The position numbers were made by a program, and so were the translations under genes. Under the pieces are notes generated by a model. That model was not told where the DNA came from and did not search any database. It saw nothing but the letters and a program-made list of their open reading frames with translations. Below, one piece after another: positions 1-8,763 of a DNA stretch of 40,312 bases (positions are counted from its first letter, which is position 1; every line of letters begins with the position of its first letter). The stretch is from Pararcticibacter amylolyticus (GTDB taxonomy: Bacteria; Bacteroidota; Bacteroidia; Sphingobacteriales; Sphingobacteriaceae). The stretch is from positions 196,218 to 236,529 of the forward strand of contig NZ_QEAS01000006.1 in the NCBI RefSeq assembly GCF_003130405.1, written 5' to 3'.

Positions 1-1
1 C

Positions 2-406
2 CCCCTGGAAGTGTTTATCCTGGATCCGAATGTAAGAAATAAGATTAATGCCATGCGGATTCCCTTCCTGGCACCTCTGTTCATCAAAAAGAATCAGAAA
101 TGCGATAAGTTCAAAGGCTGCAACTGTGCTTTCTGGCGCGAGGATTTTATCGCCGTCAATGGTTACAATAATGAGATGAACGGCTGGGGACATGAGGATA
201 TCGAACTGGCTGCCCGGTTTGTAAACTACGGACTTGTACAGAAACAGGTTAAAATGAAGGCCGTTTGTTATCATTTGCATCATCCTTTAAACTCCAGGGA
301 GCATGATGAAAAGAACTTTACCAAGTATGCAAGTATCGTACAGGACGGCGCATGGTATTGTAAGAACGGATATAAACAACTGGTATTGAAAGTCAGCTCT
401 TATTAA
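2..406 (+). CDS. Glycosyltransferase, C-terminal part (5' end outside window)
   Basis: The reading frame is open to the left edge, so this is the last ~135 residues of a longer protein; the GTG at 11 is only an internal codon. The segment C-N-C-A-F-W-R-E-D-F followed by N-G-Y and G-W-G-H-E-D-I-E-L is the signature of the galactosyltransferase C-terminal region (Glyco_transf_7C) that closes GT-A fold family 2 enzymes such as chondroitin-synthase-like transferases; the G-H-E-D stretch lies in the active site. The missing N-terminal half should carry the nucleotide-sugar-binding DxD domain. The stop codon is one base before the start of the next glycosyltransferase, so the two are probably co-transcribed. 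Donor and acceptor cannot be told from the sequence. Confidence 0.85.
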   Translation, partial: PLEVFILDPNVRNKINAMRIPFLAPLFIKKNQKCDKFKGCNCAFWREDFIAVNGYNNEMNGWGHEDIELAARFVNYGLVQKQVKMKAVCYHLHHPLNSREHDEKNFTKYASIVQDGAWYCKNGYKQLVLKVSSY

Positions 407-407
407 T

Positions 408-1130
408 TTGAATACATCCGGCCAGCTTTCCCTGCCCCAAATTTCCATCATTATTGTAACCTATAATGCGGCCGGCAGCCTCCAGGACTGCCTGAACAGC
501 ATTTTTCGGCAGCGGTATCCGAATATCGCGATTATTGTAATAGACGGCGGCAGCACTGACGGCACGGTAGATATCCTTGAAAAAAACAACGCAAGGATCG
601 CTTTTTGGCGAAGCGAACCCGACGAAGGGATATACGATGCCATGAATAAAGGGCTTCGCCATGCTTCCGGCGACTGGGTGTATTTCCTGGGAGCAGATGA
701 TCTGCTGCTGGATGCATTTTCAGACTTTGTAACACAGCTCCGGGATTCTCAGACTATTTATTACGGCAGTGTCATCATGAGCGGCCGGAGATATTTGTCG
801 GAGGTAAATGCCTACCGCCATGCTAAAACAGGACTTTGCCATCAGTCTGTCATCTATCCGGCCTCGGTATTTAAGAAATATTCTTTTGATACCCGCTACA
901 AGATATCTGCAGACCATGTATTGAACATGCAGTGCTGGAAGGATCCTGACTTCAGATTTGAGTTCCGGGACTATATCATCGCAAACTTTAGTGACACCGG
1001 TGTTTCTTCACTAAATAAGGACAAGCTTTTTGAAAAAGAGCATGTGTCGCTGGTTTTAAAACACTACGGGGTAAAGATATGGCTGCGGTTTCTGTTCAGG
1101 CGATTGAAAGCAAAACTGGCGGCTTCCTGA
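408..1130 (+). CDS. Family 2 glycosyltransferase (WcaE-like)
   Basis: A 240-residue single-domain GT-A enzyme. Residues ~11-17 (I-S-I-I-I-V-T-Y-N) and I-D-G-G-S-T-D-G-T (~46-54) form the nucleotide-binding start of the GT2 fold. S-E-P-D-E-G-I-Y-D-A-M-N-K-G and F-L-G-A-D-D match the colanic-acid WcaE type, with A-D-D as the metal-binding acidic motif. The start is a TTG at 408, one base after the previous stop; an in-frame stop at 387 leaves no ATG option upstream. It probably adds one sugar to a lipid-linked or surface oligosaccharide on the cytoplasmic face of the inner membrane. A close paralogue lies at 17702-18427. It converges with the next gene, 19 bases apart. Confidence 0.88.
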   Translation: MNTSGQLSLPQISIIIVTYNAAGSLQDCLNSIFRQRYPNIAIIVIDGGSTDGTVDILEKNNARIAFWRSEPDEGIYDAMNKGLRHASGDWVYFLGADDLLLDAFSDFVTQLRDSQTIYYGSVIMSGRRYLSEVNAYRHAKTGLCHQSVIYPASVFKKYSFDTRYKISADHVLNMQCWKDPDFRFEFRDYIIANFSDTGVSSLNKDKLFEKEHVSLVLKHYGVKIWLRFLFRRLKAKLAAS

Positions 1131-1149
1131 TTGTACATCAATCCTCTAT

Positions 1150-2019
1150 TTATCTTTTACTAAACACAAATCCCTGGTGCAGGCTGAATATTATTTTCCT
1201 GGGCAACTTAAACACTTTGGCTTTCAGCCGCTCCCTTAACTTAGCGAAAGGAACCAGACGAACCAATAAAAGAAGTAACCTGCACCACATGATGTCCCTG
1301 CTATTGTTACTTTCCTTCTTCTCCCTGTTAATGATAGCCTCCACTTCTCTTAAGTAGTCTTCACGCTGCTGATTACTTTTCTGATTTTCCCTCCTGAAAC
1401 GGAATCCGCCCAGCATAAATGCTGAAGAGTAAAGCTGCTCATGCCTTAGGAACCTCATCCACAATTCAAAATCGGCAGCCAGGGAATACGAATGATCAAC
1501 GAAAGCGCCTGAACGCTCCCACAAGCCACGCCTCCAGAAAACAGATTCCTGCTGAATAAACTTTCCCCTGTTGAAAAACATCTTTCGCCTGGACCATCTT
1601 TGCTCATTGGGTTCTCCGTCGAATGCAAAGACATTCCCGTCTTCATTATAGAAGGTACTATTTCCCATAATCCACGACACGTCAGGAAAGGCCTGGAACA
1701 TCCCCGCCACTGCAAACAAAGATCTTCTATGGTACATATCATCGGAGTTCAGCCAAGCCATGATATCTCCTGTAGACCGACTGAAACCTTTGTTCAGGGC
1801 ATCGTAAAGGCCTTCGTCCTTTTCACTTACCCACCAGGCGAGGCTGGATTCATACTTCCTGATAATATCCAGGGAGTTATCCGTACTTCCGCCATCAATG
1901 ATGATATATTCCAGATTGGGATATCCCTGTGAAAGAATCGATTGAATAGTATCTTCGAGATACTGCCCCTGATTAAATGATGGTGTTACAATAGAAATCT
2001 TAGGATAGGAACCTTCCAT
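1150..2019 (-). CDS. Family 2 glycosyltransferase
   Basis: A GT-A fold transferase of 289 residues from the ATG at 2019. An open frame continues up to a TTG at 2043, but that TTG overlaps an exact TAnnTTTG promoter box (2041-2048), which makes 2019 the better start. Motifs in order: I-S-I-V-T-P-S-F-N-Q-G, I-I-I-D-G-G-S-T-D-N-S, S-E-K-D-E-G-L-Y-D-A-L-N-K-G and W-L-N-S-D-D. The central region has W-R-R-G-L-W-E and an acceptor-side F-E-L-W-M-R-F motif typical of WcaA/WcaE-like enzymes. The C-terminus is basic and hydrophobic, consistent with peripheral membrane attachment. It stands alone on the minus strand, divergent from the ABC exporter. The sugar is unknown. Confidence 0.88.
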   Translation of the reverse strand: MEGSYPKISIVTPSFNQGQYLEDTIQSILSQGYPNLEYIIIDGGSTDNSLDIIRKYESSLAWWVSEKDEGLYDALNKGFSRSTGDIMAWLNSDDMYHRRSLFAVAGMFQAFPDVSWIMGNSTFYNEDGNVFAFDGEPNEQRWSRRKMFFNRGKFIQQESVFWRRGLWERSGAFVDHSYSLAADFELWMRFLRHEQLYSSAFMLGGFRFRRENQKSNQQREDYLREVEAIINREKKESNNSRDIMWCRLLLLLVRLVPFAKLRERLKAKVFKLPRKIIFSLHQGFVFSKR

Positions 2020-2040
2020 GGTGAACGAAATAATCTGCGT

Positions 2041-2048
2041 CAAAGATA
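2041..2048 (-). promoter_or_regulatory. Bacteroidetes -7 promoter box for the 1150-2019 GT2
   Basis: Read on the minus strand the bases are TATCTTTG, an exact match to the Bacteroidetes -7 consensus TAnnTTTG. It sits 21 bases before the ATG at 2019, so transcription would begin near 2036. No matching TTG/TTTG element was found at the expected distance, so the assignment rests on this box and its position. Confidence 0.5.
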
Positions 2049-2117
2049 AATATTAAAGTGAAAGTCATTATTGACATGATCTTAATCTTATATCGCCTTC
2101 AATCGGATCATTTTTAA

Positions 2118-2125
2118 TACTTTTG
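2118..2125 (+). promoter_or_regulatory. Bacteroidetes -7 promoter box for the exporter operon
   Basis: The bases TACTTTTG match TAnnTTTG exactly, 16 bases before the ATG at 2142. This would start transcription of the ABC exporter-GT9-GT4-GT2 run near 2130. No clear -33 partner is visible. Confidence 0.5.
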
Positions 2126-2141
2126 CAAATTATTAGATTGA

Positions 2142-3962
2142 ATGAAGACATACTTCCGGTTACTATCGTTTGCGAAACCCATACAGAAATTTGCAATCCC
2201 ATATATTATAACGACGCTCCTTTCTGTACTTTTCAACACTCTGAATCTCGCTCTTATAGTACCGCTGCTGACTTTCCTTTTTGAAACAACTAAGGTTAAA
2301 GAAGTATATTCCAGGCCCGACTCCTTCTTCGATATGATGGGTAACTTCAGATATTACTCCCAGGAGATAAATAATGCTTATGGTACTTATGGTGCTTTAC
2401 AGTTTATTTGCGTCACAATTGTTATATCTGTATTATTGAGCAACATCTTCAGATATTTATCCCAACGCATTATAGAGAACCTGCGTATCCACACCTTGCT
2501 GAATATACGCAGAACCGTATTTAACAATGTGATGGACATGCACATTGGATACTTCAATAATGAACGCAAGGGAGATATACTTTCAAAGATCACCAATGAT
2601 GTGCAGGTGGTACAATTTACAGTTACGGGCACACTCCAGGTAATCGTCCGGGAACCTTTTCAGCTGCTTGCTTATCTGTTTGCATTGTTTTCCATTTCAT
2701 TAAAGCTAAGTCTCGTATCTATACTATTTATCCCCGTTTCCGCTATTTTCATCGCACGGCTCGTTAAGAGCCTTAAACAGCAGGCGAGTGGTTCGCAGGC
2801 GTCTTTTGGGGTAATGGTCAGCAACCTGGAAGAAGCGCTTACCGGGGTAAAGATCATAAAAGCATTTAACGCCTCCGCCTTCATCAAAAATAAGTTCAAC
2901 AAGGAGAATGAGAACTTTTCGGAGATAGGTCGTCAAATGGCAAAAAAGCAGCAGCTGGCATCTCCTATTTCTGAATTCTTAGGGGTATTAATGGTCGTTT
3001 TTATCGTTCTTTACGGCGGAAGCCTGGTATTGAGCGGCAGCGGAGAGTTATCGGCACCAGAATTCATAGCCTACATCGGTATTTTCTCGCAGTTAACCCG
3101 CCCGGCGAAAGCCCTTTCCGATTCATTTACAGGCATCAATATTGGTCTTGCAGCAGGGGAGCGTATACTTGAGCTGGTAGATATGAAAGCATCAATAAAG
3201 GACGCACCAGATGCGGTAGAAGTGAATGGCTTTAAAGACTCTATCGTCCTTGATCAGGTTCATTTTGCCTACGGCGAGAAGACGATACTGAACGATGTCT
3301 CTATGAAAATACCGAGAGGTAAGACTATTGCGCTGGTTGGCCCTTCAGGTGGTGGAAAGTCGACTCTCATGGACCTTATCCCCCGCTTCATCGAGCCCCA
3401 GAGCGGTAACATCTATTTTGATGGGATCGATATTAAAAAGATAAAAATGGATTCCCTGCGCGCGCAGCTTGGGTTTGTCAACCAGGAATCTATCCTTTTT
3501 AATGACACCATCTTCAACAATATTGCTTTTGGAAAACCAAATGCCACCCAGGAAGAAGTAGAAGCAGCTGCCAGGATAGCTAATGCCCATAATTTTATCA
3601 TTAATACAGACAATGGCTATCAAACGAATATCGGCGACAGGGGAATTAAGCTATCGGGAGGACAGAAGCAACGTATAAACATTGCCCGTGCTGTTCTGAA
3701 AAACCCTCCAATTATGTTATTGGATGAGGCGACATCTGCACTGGACACGGAATCTGAAAGGCTGGTGCAGGATGCTCTTAATAGTTTGATGAAAAACCGG
3801 ACTACCCTGGTGATCGCACACCGTTTAAGTACCATACAGGATGCAGACCTGATACTTGTATTAGAATCGGGCAGAATTGTTGAGAGAGGTACGCATACTG
3901 AACTAATGAATGCCGACGGAGTGTACAGGCGTCTCGTTGAAATGCAAACTTTCGGTGAATGA
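2142..3962 (+). CDS. MsbA-type ABC exporter (fused membrane and ATPase domains)
   Basis: A 606-residue half-transporter with six predicted membrane helices in residues ~1-330 followed by an ATPase domain. The ATPase domain has Walker A G-P-S-G-G-G-K-S-T at ~400, signature L-S-G-G-Q-K-Q-R at ~504, Walker B I-M-L-L-D-E-A-T-S-A-L-D at ~520 and the switch histidine in I-A-H-R-L-S-T. Length and layout are those of MsbA and of lipid-linked-oligosaccharide flippases such as PglK/WlaB. It would work as a homodimer in the inner membrane, moving a lipid or lipid-linked glycan outward with ATP. Three glycosyltransferases follow on the same strand, and no Wzx flippase is present in the window, so a role in exporting the glycan made here is reasonable. 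A cell-wide lipid A flippase (true MsbA) cannot be excluded. Confidence 0.93.
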   Translation: MKTYFRLLSFAKPIQKFAIPYIITTLLSVLFNTLNLALIVPLLTFLFETTKVKEVYSRPDSFFDMMGNFRYYSQEINNAYGTYGALQFICVTIVISVLLSNIFRYLSQRIIENLRIHTLLNIRRTVFNNVMDMHIGYFNNERKGDILSKITNDVQVVQFTVTGTLQVIVREPFQLLAYLFALFSISLKLSLVSILFIPVSAIFIARLVKSLKQQASGSQASFGVMVSNLEEALTGVKIIKAFNASAFIKNKFNKENENFSEIGRQMAKKQQLASPISEFLGVLMVVFIVLYGGSLVLSGSGELSAPEFIAYIGIFSQLTRPAKALSDSFTGINIGLAAGERILELVDMKASIKDAPDAVEVNGFKDSIVLDQVHFAYGEKTILNDVSMKIPRGKTIALVGPSGGGKSTLMDLIPRFIEPQSGNIYFDGIDIKKIKMDSLRAQLGFVNQESILFNDTIFNNIAFGKPNATQEEVEAAARIANAHNFIINTDNGYQTNIGDRGIKLSGGQKQRINIARAVLKNPPIMLLDEATSALDTESERLVQDALNSLMKNRTTLVIAHRLSTIQDADLILVLESGRIVERGTHTELMNADGVYRRLVEMQTFGE

Positions 3963-4018
3963 TGTTACGCTTTGTCTGGAATTGACGTATTGACAACAGG
4001 GGAGGTTGTTGCATTACG

Positions 4019-5167
4019 ATGTATATCAAAAACAAAAAGAAATTTAAACTCGTCAAATTTATCCTGCTAAAGGTTTCCTGGCTTTTTCAGTTTATTTCCA
4101 GGTTCAGGAAAGCTGAAAAACGGATACTGTTAGTTAAAATAGATGCTATTGGCGACTATGTTCTCTTCCGGAACTTCCTTGAAGTACTTAAAACCTCTGA
4201 AAAATATAGAACCTATGAGATTGAACTCTTAGGAAATAAAGGCTGGAGAGACCTGGCGATTGAGTATGACGGGCAGACCGTTTCGAAGTTTCATTTTATA
4301 AATGAAGATCCCTTATACGAAAAGCCCCGGGAAGTATTTAAGTTAGGCTGGATGCTCTTTAAACGCAGATACGAAGTCGTATTGCAGTCAACTTACTCGC
4401 GTTCATTGATGGGAAACGGCCTGGCGGCCCTGGCTGCGGGACGAGAATCGGTTGCCTACGACAGCGATAACGAACACGACGCCATCTATAAGCCACAAAC
4501 AGATAAACTCTATACCAGGCTCATCGATCTTCCAAAAGAAATTACGCACGAGTTTGAACGAAACCGTTATTTTTTTCACCAAATAATTGAAACGCGGGAA
4601 CTGCTTATCAAAGGTCCTGAACTTACTGTCGAAAGACATCAATCAGGAAATATATTAATCTTTGCAGGATCCAGCTATTACAAGCGTAACTGGGAAAAAG
4701 AAAAATTCCTTGAAATTATAAAACGGCTTCTGGAAGAGACGACTTCCGATATCGTACTGGCGGGAGGCCCGGGAGAAGTACCGGTCGCCTCCTACCTCAT
4801 TGGCAGTCTTCCGCCTTCAATCCGGCTAAAAGATCATACTGGCAGCACGAGCTTACCACAACTGGTTCAATTAATTGCTGATTCAAGGCTTGTTATCTCG
4901 AATGAAACCAGTGCTGTTCACATTGCCGCCGCTTGTAAAACTCCTGTGATATGTATTACCGGCGGTGGGCACTTTAACCGGTTTGCCCCATATCCGGAAA
5001 ATATAACTTCTAAGCCGTCTTGTGCTTTCAGTCCAATGCCGTGTTATTATTGCAATTGGCAGTGTAAATACTATAATGATTTTAATGAACCTTTTCCTTG
5101 CTTGTCGAGAATTAGTGTTGACAGGGTCTGGGAAGAAGTAAAAATTTTGATAAAATCGAATCCATGA
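4019..5167 (+). CDS. Family 9 glycosyltransferase (heptosyltransferase-like)
   Basis: A 382-residue GT-B protein. The N-terminal domain opens with R-I-L-L-V-K-I-D-A-I-G-D-Y (~33-45), the GT9 equivalent of the heptosyltransferase K-x-x-x-x-G-D motif. The C-terminal half has I-F-A-G-S-S-Y-Y-K-R-N-W, then V-L-A-G-G-P-G-E, then I-S-N-E-T-S-A-V-H-I-A-A, which is the GT9 donor-binding region (usually N-D-S/T-G-x-x-H). A C-terminal cluster of four cysteines around C-Y-Y-C-N-W-Q-C is unusual for the family and could bind metal. Family members transfer ADP-heptose or related sugars in LPS core synthesis. Its stop overlaps the next start as ATGA, which indicates translational coupling. Confidence 0.88.
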   Translation: MYIKNKKKFKLVKFILLKVSWLFQFISRFRKAEKRILLVKIDAIGDYVLFRNFLEVLKTSEKYRTYEIELLGNKGWRDLAIEYDGQTVSKFHFINEDPLYEKPREVFKLGWMLFKRRYEVVLQSTYSRSLMGNGLAALAAGRESVAYDSDNEHDAIYKPQTDKLYTRLIDLPKEITHEFERNRYFFHQIIETRELLIKGPELTVERHQSGNILIFAGSSYYKRNWEKEKFLEIIKRLLEETTSDIVLAGGPGEVPVASYLIGSLPPSIRLKDHTGSTSLPQLVQLIADSRLVISNETSAVHIAAACKTPVICITGGGHFNRFAPYPENITSKPSCAFSPMPCYYCNWQCKYYNDFNEPFPCLSRISVDRVWEEVKILIKSNP

Positions 5168-6312
5168 AGAGAATATTATTTTTCTTTCCCTCAAACCCAC
5201 TGGACAAAAATGAAGGCTGTAAAATCCGGGCATTAAACTTGCTTAAGTATTTTAGAGAACGGAGTTTTTGCGTCGACTATGTAGGCCTGGATTACTGGGA
5301 TAACTGGAATGAAGAAAATGTTGCCTCAATGCAATCGCAAGGGCTGGCTGAAAAGGTTTACCTCTTAAAAGAAGAGCCCGTTATGAAAAATAACACCTTT
5401 AAATATTCTTCTTTATTTCGATCAAAAAAGAGAGTAAAACAGGAATTGACAATTCCGGACCATACCCCGTCATATCTAAAAGAAGCTTTTGAGCAAATAC
5501 TGGCAAATCAGCACTACGATGCGGTGATCATTAGTTACGCATATTGGGCCAATCTGATAAAAGATAGTGCATATCTTGATAATACAAAAACGATAATAGA
5601 TACTCATGATCTTTTGACCTCTCAGCACCAGAAAGACGAAAACCTGTCTGTTGGGCTATCATTGGAAGAAGAATTGCGGCGATTGTCGTTATTTAATGAG
5701 ATATGGGTCATTTCTTCTGATGAACAGTATATTTTCAGCCAGTTTTTGAAACAGAAGGTGACATTTATTCCAATGATGTTTGATGCCCAGGAGCGGGTGT
5801 TTCAGGCTAAAGAATTCGATATTATCTACGTAGCCAGCGATAATACCAATAATATTAATTCAATTACCTGGTTCCTTAATCATGTATATCCATTACTACC
5901 GGCCGGTGTCAGGATATGCATTATAGGAAAGATCACAGAACATATACATGGTGATTACGCCGGAATAACGATGATCCCTTTTGTTTCGGATCTAACCGAT
6001 CATTACAGGAAATCCAAAATTGCCATCTGTCCTATGCTTGCTGGTACAGGGATTAAGGTAAAGGTTATTGAGGCCCTGTCTTTCGGGCTTCCGGTAGTAG
6101 GCACACAACGCGCCATAGATGGTATGCCCAATAAAATCAACAATGGGTGCCTTATTAGCGACGATCCGGTACGGTTTGCCGGATATGTCACGACACTGCT
6201 CACCGATGATACATTTTATAGCACACAAAGTAAACTTGCCAGTGAAATTTTCATGTCAGCATTTGTAACGGACAAGTGTTATGAAGATCTGGATGAATCA
6301 CTCAGATGTTAG
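5164..6312 (+). CDS. GT-B fold glycosyltransferase (family 4-like)
   Basis: A 382-residue protein whose C-terminal half carries the GT4 donor-binding pattern G-T-G-I-K-V-K-V-I-E-A-L-S-F-G-L-P-V-V-G-T, preceded by a D-I-I-Y-V-A-S strand and an I-C-I-I-G-K strand. The N-terminus (F-F-F-P-S-N-P-L-D-K-N-E-G) fits the acceptor-side Rossmann domain that normally has a glycine-rich loop. The E-x7-E motif of GT4 is only partly kept. The gene is coupled to the preceding GT9 by an ATGA overlap and overlaps or nearly abuts the following GT2. It is cytoplasmic and probably membrane-associated; the donor is unknown. Confidence 0.85.
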   Translation: MKRILFFFPSNPLDKNEGCKIRALNLLKYFRERSFCVDYVGLDYWDNWNEENVASMQSQGLAEKVYLLKEEPVMKNNTFKYSSLFRSKKRVKQELTIPDHTPSYLKEAFEQILANQHYDAVIISYAYWANLIKDSAYLDNTKTIIDTHDLLTSQHQKDENLSVGLSLEEELRRLSLFNEIWVISSDEQYIFSQFLKQKVTFIPMMFDAQERVFQAKEFDIIYVASDNTNNINSITWFLNHVYPLLPAGVRICIIGKITEHIHGDYAGITMIPFVSDLTDHYRKSKIAICPMLAGTGIKVKVIEALSFGLPVVGTQRAIDGMPNKINNGCLISDDPVRFAGYVTTLLTDDTFYSTQSKLASEIFMSAFVTDKCYEDLDESLRC

Positions 6313-7483
6313 CTTAAAAACCTTTGAAATGGAACAAAGTAAACTGTCACTTTATGGTTGGATCGAAAAGAATAACAAACAGGTTTGTACAGAGATGATT
6401 GAAAAGTACTTCCTGTTTGGCAATGGCAACTTCAACTATATCTACCATAAATCGTTTGTTAAACTTTACGCGAAGCGGCTTGTATGGGTATTACTTAGTG
6501 TTCTTACCTTCAGAAAATCATCCTACAGAAAGTTCTTCAGAATTATAACCAAACAATCGTTTGCTTTAACAGCATCATACGACAGAAACATTAGAAATAA
6601 CATGTGGAGAGAATTCTTATGGATTCTTTTAGGACACGGGCATCTGACAGCACAAGATCTTTTACCATTATTGCCCGATAGCGAGATATTAAAAAAGGAT
6701 ATTCACTTAAAATCGTCCGAATCGCCTGAGGTTTCCATTATTATACCTGTATACAATCAGTTGGCCTATACATATAACTGCTTACTCTCGTTGAGAGAAA
6801 AGATTTCTACGCATATTCAATATGAGATAATCGTCATTGATGATTGTTCAACCGACAGCACGCATACTTTTTTCATGTCAAATGCTACCGGAATAGTTTA
6901 TATCAGAAATATGGATAACATGGGATTTCTCCGCTCTTGTAACAAGGCGGCATCCCAGGCAAAAGGACGTTTCCTATGCTTCCTGAACAATGATACACAA
7001 GCGCGAAACGGTTGGCTGGAAAATCTACTGAAGACCTTCTTTACAGATCAGGCGGTAGGATGCGCCGGTAGTAAATTGATCTTTCCAAACGGACTACTGC
7101 AGGAAGCCGGAGGTATTATTTATCGTAACGGATCAACAGACCGTTATGGCAGCCTTGAGCCTGCTGACCTCCTAAGATTTAATAAAGCTAAAGAGGTAGA
7201 TTATTGCTCTGGTGCTAGTTTAATGATAAGAAAAACAGATTTTGAAAGGCTCCACTGCCTTGATGACCAATATACACCAGCCTATTATGAAGATACAGAT
7301 TTATGCATGGGGGTAAAGCACATTTTGGGAAAGAAAATCATCTATCAGCCACAGTCTCAAATAGTGCACTTTGAAAAGATTTCTTCCATACAGGAAGCTG
7401 TCTCATCTCTGCTTCATAATAACAGACATAAGTTTAAAAACAAATGGAGAATAGAATTATTGCAGCACTCTGAAATACCATAA
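6281..7483 (+). CDS. Family 2 glycosyltransferase with N-terminal extension
   Basis: A 400-residue protein with a ~150-residue N-terminal region of no recognised fold, then a complete GT-A domain: V-S-I-I-I-P-V-Y-N-Q, I-V-I-D-D-C-S-T-D, N-M-G-F-L-R-S-C-N and F-L-N-N-D-T as the DxD-like motif. Later come G-S-K-L-I-F-P-N-G-L-L-Q-E-A-G-G and Y-E-D-T-D-L-C, a combination common in O-antigen and rhamnan-type GT2 enzymes. The ATG at 6281 overlaps the previous gene by 32 bases; an ATG at 6329, 17 bases after that gene's stop, is an equally good start and would give 384 residues. It is the last gene of the exporter operon. Confidence 0.87.
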   Translation: MKIWMNHSDVSLKTFEMEQSKLSLYGWIEKNNKQVCTEMIEKYFLFGNGNFNYIYHKSFVKLYAKRLVWVLLSVLTFRKSSYRKFFRIITKQSFALTASYDRNIRNNMWREFLWILLGHGHLTAQDLLPLLPDSEILKKDIHLKSSESPEVSIIIPVYNQLAYTYNCLLSLREKISTHIQYEIIVIDDCSTDSTHTFFMSNATGIVYIRNMDNMGFLRSCNKAASQAKGRFLCFLNNDTQARNGWLENLLKTFFTDQAVGCAGSKLIFPNGLLQEAGGIIYRNGSTDRYGSLEPADLLRFNKAKEVDYCSGASLMIRKTDFERLHCLDDQYTPAYYEDTDLCMGVKHILGKKIIYQPQSQIVHFEKISSIQEAVSSLLHNNRHKFKNKWRIELLQHSEIP

Positions 7484-7610
7484 ATAATTATTTTAACGTT
7501 TTTTCCGTTGACAACATAAATAAAGGAATCACTTCAATAAATAAACGCCCATAACAGACCTCTGAGCAGAGTTATCTTAAAGAATTAAAAAATAATCATA
7601 TACTTGCCAG

Positions 7611-7623
7611 TGGGTGCCACCCA
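7611..7623. promoter_or_regulatory. 13-base palindrome upstream of the WbsX-like gene
   Basis: TGGGTGCCACCCA is a perfect odd palindrome in the 164-base gap before 7648. It lies between a TTG (7604-7606) and a weak TATATTCA element starting at 7625, which is where an operator would block transcription. The arms are too close together for an RNA hairpin, so a dimeric repressor site is the more natural reading. No regulator is identifiable. Confidence 0.3.
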
Positions 7624-7647
7624 TTATATTCATGCAAAAGTAACAAG

Positions 7648-8763
7648 ATGAAGGAAACAGTTGAGAACCATTCAATAAAAGCAATTGCGATTTATCTTCC
7701 ACAATTCCACCCAATCCCCGAGAATGACATGTGGTGGGGAAAGGGGTTTACTGAATGGACCAACGTCACCAGATCCAAACCTAAATTTAAAGGACATTAT
7801 CAACCCCATCTGCCTGCAGACTTAGGGTTTTACGACTTAAGATTACTTGAAACACATATAGACCAAGCTAACCTTGCAAAGCAATATGGCATTCATGGCT
7901 TCTGCTATTATCACTATTGGTTTAACGGCAAACTATTACTAGAGCAACCTTTGCATCTTGTACTCAAAAATAAGGAGATTGATATGCCATTCTGTCTTTG
8001 TTGGGCAAATGAAAATTGGACAAGGCGATGGGATGGCTTTGATAATCAAGTCCTCCAGCCTCAACAATATAGCATTGAAGATGACAAAGAACATATTCAA
8101 TATCTTATCAACTTTTTCCAGGACGAAAGATATATCAAAATAGATGGCAAACCCGTATTTTTAATGTATCGATCTGAATCTCACCCAGATATAAACACAG
8201 CAGTAGACATTTGGAGGGAGCAAGCTAAACTTGCCGGATTTCCAGATCTCTTTCTGATACGAGTGGAAAATTTCGAAAAAAATATTGATCCAAAACTGCA
8301 TGGATTTGATGCGGGATTAGAGTTTGCTCCTGATTTTTTTGACTTAGGATCAAGTGCAACATATATCAATCCCACCAAGGATAAATTGGAAAAGTTTCTT
8401 CACAAAAAAAAGATAGTGAGAAATGAGTACTTTGACAACACCGTTTATCTTTATTCTGCATTAATGGAAACGACCCTTGCAAAAGAAGAAAGGACGTATA
8501 AGTATTTTCGATCAGTATGTCCTTCATGGGATAATTCTGCCCGGCGTCAAAGTGGCGCGACCATTTATAAAGATTCTACTCCCGAATTATTTGAAACCTG
8601 GCTCAAAATAGCTGCGCAAATGACAGTCTCAACCTTTCGTGAGTCTGAACGCTTTATTTTCATAAATGCCTGGAACGAATGGGGAGAAGGATGTCATTTG
8701 GAACCGGATCAGAAATGGGGGCATGCATACCTGCAGGCAGTGAAAAATGTTCTAAATAGCTGA
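7648..8763 (+). CDS. WbsX-like glycan protein (GH99-like fold)
   Basis: A 371-residue protein that begins A-I-A-I-Y-L-P-Q-F-H-P-I-P-E-N-D and continues W-W-G-K-G-F-T-E-W-T-N-V, with C-Y-Y-H-Y-W-F-N-G, W-A-N-E-N-W-T-R-R-W-D and C-terminal N-A-W-N-E-W-G-E-G-C-H-L-E-P. This is the Glyco_tran_WbsX family, a GH99-like (beta/alpha)8 domain found in O-antigen and capsule loci. Residues W-N-E-W-G-E-G would line the active site if it is a hydrolase. There is no signal peptide, so it would act in the cytoplasm. Whether family members make or cleave a glycosidic bond is unsettled. Its last 12 bases overlap the convergent GT4 gene. Confidence 0.9.
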   Translation: MKETVENHSIKAIAIYLPQFHPIPENDMWWGKGFTEWTNVTRSKPKFKGHYQPHLPADLGFYDLRLLETHIDQANLAKQYGIHGFCYYHYWFNGKLLLEQPLHLVLKNKEIDMPFCLCWANENWTRRWDGFDNQVLQPQQYSIEDDKEHIQYLINFFQDERYIKIDGKPVFLMYRSESHPDINTAVDIWREQAKLAGFPDLFLIRVENFEKNIDPKLHGFDAGLEFAPDFFDLGSSATYINPTKDKLEKFLHKKKIVRNEYFDNTVYLYSALMETTLAKEERTYKYFRSVCPSWDNSARRQSGATIYKDSTPELFETWLKIAAQMTVSTFRESERFIFINAWNEWGEGCHLEPDQKWGHAYLQAVKNVLNS

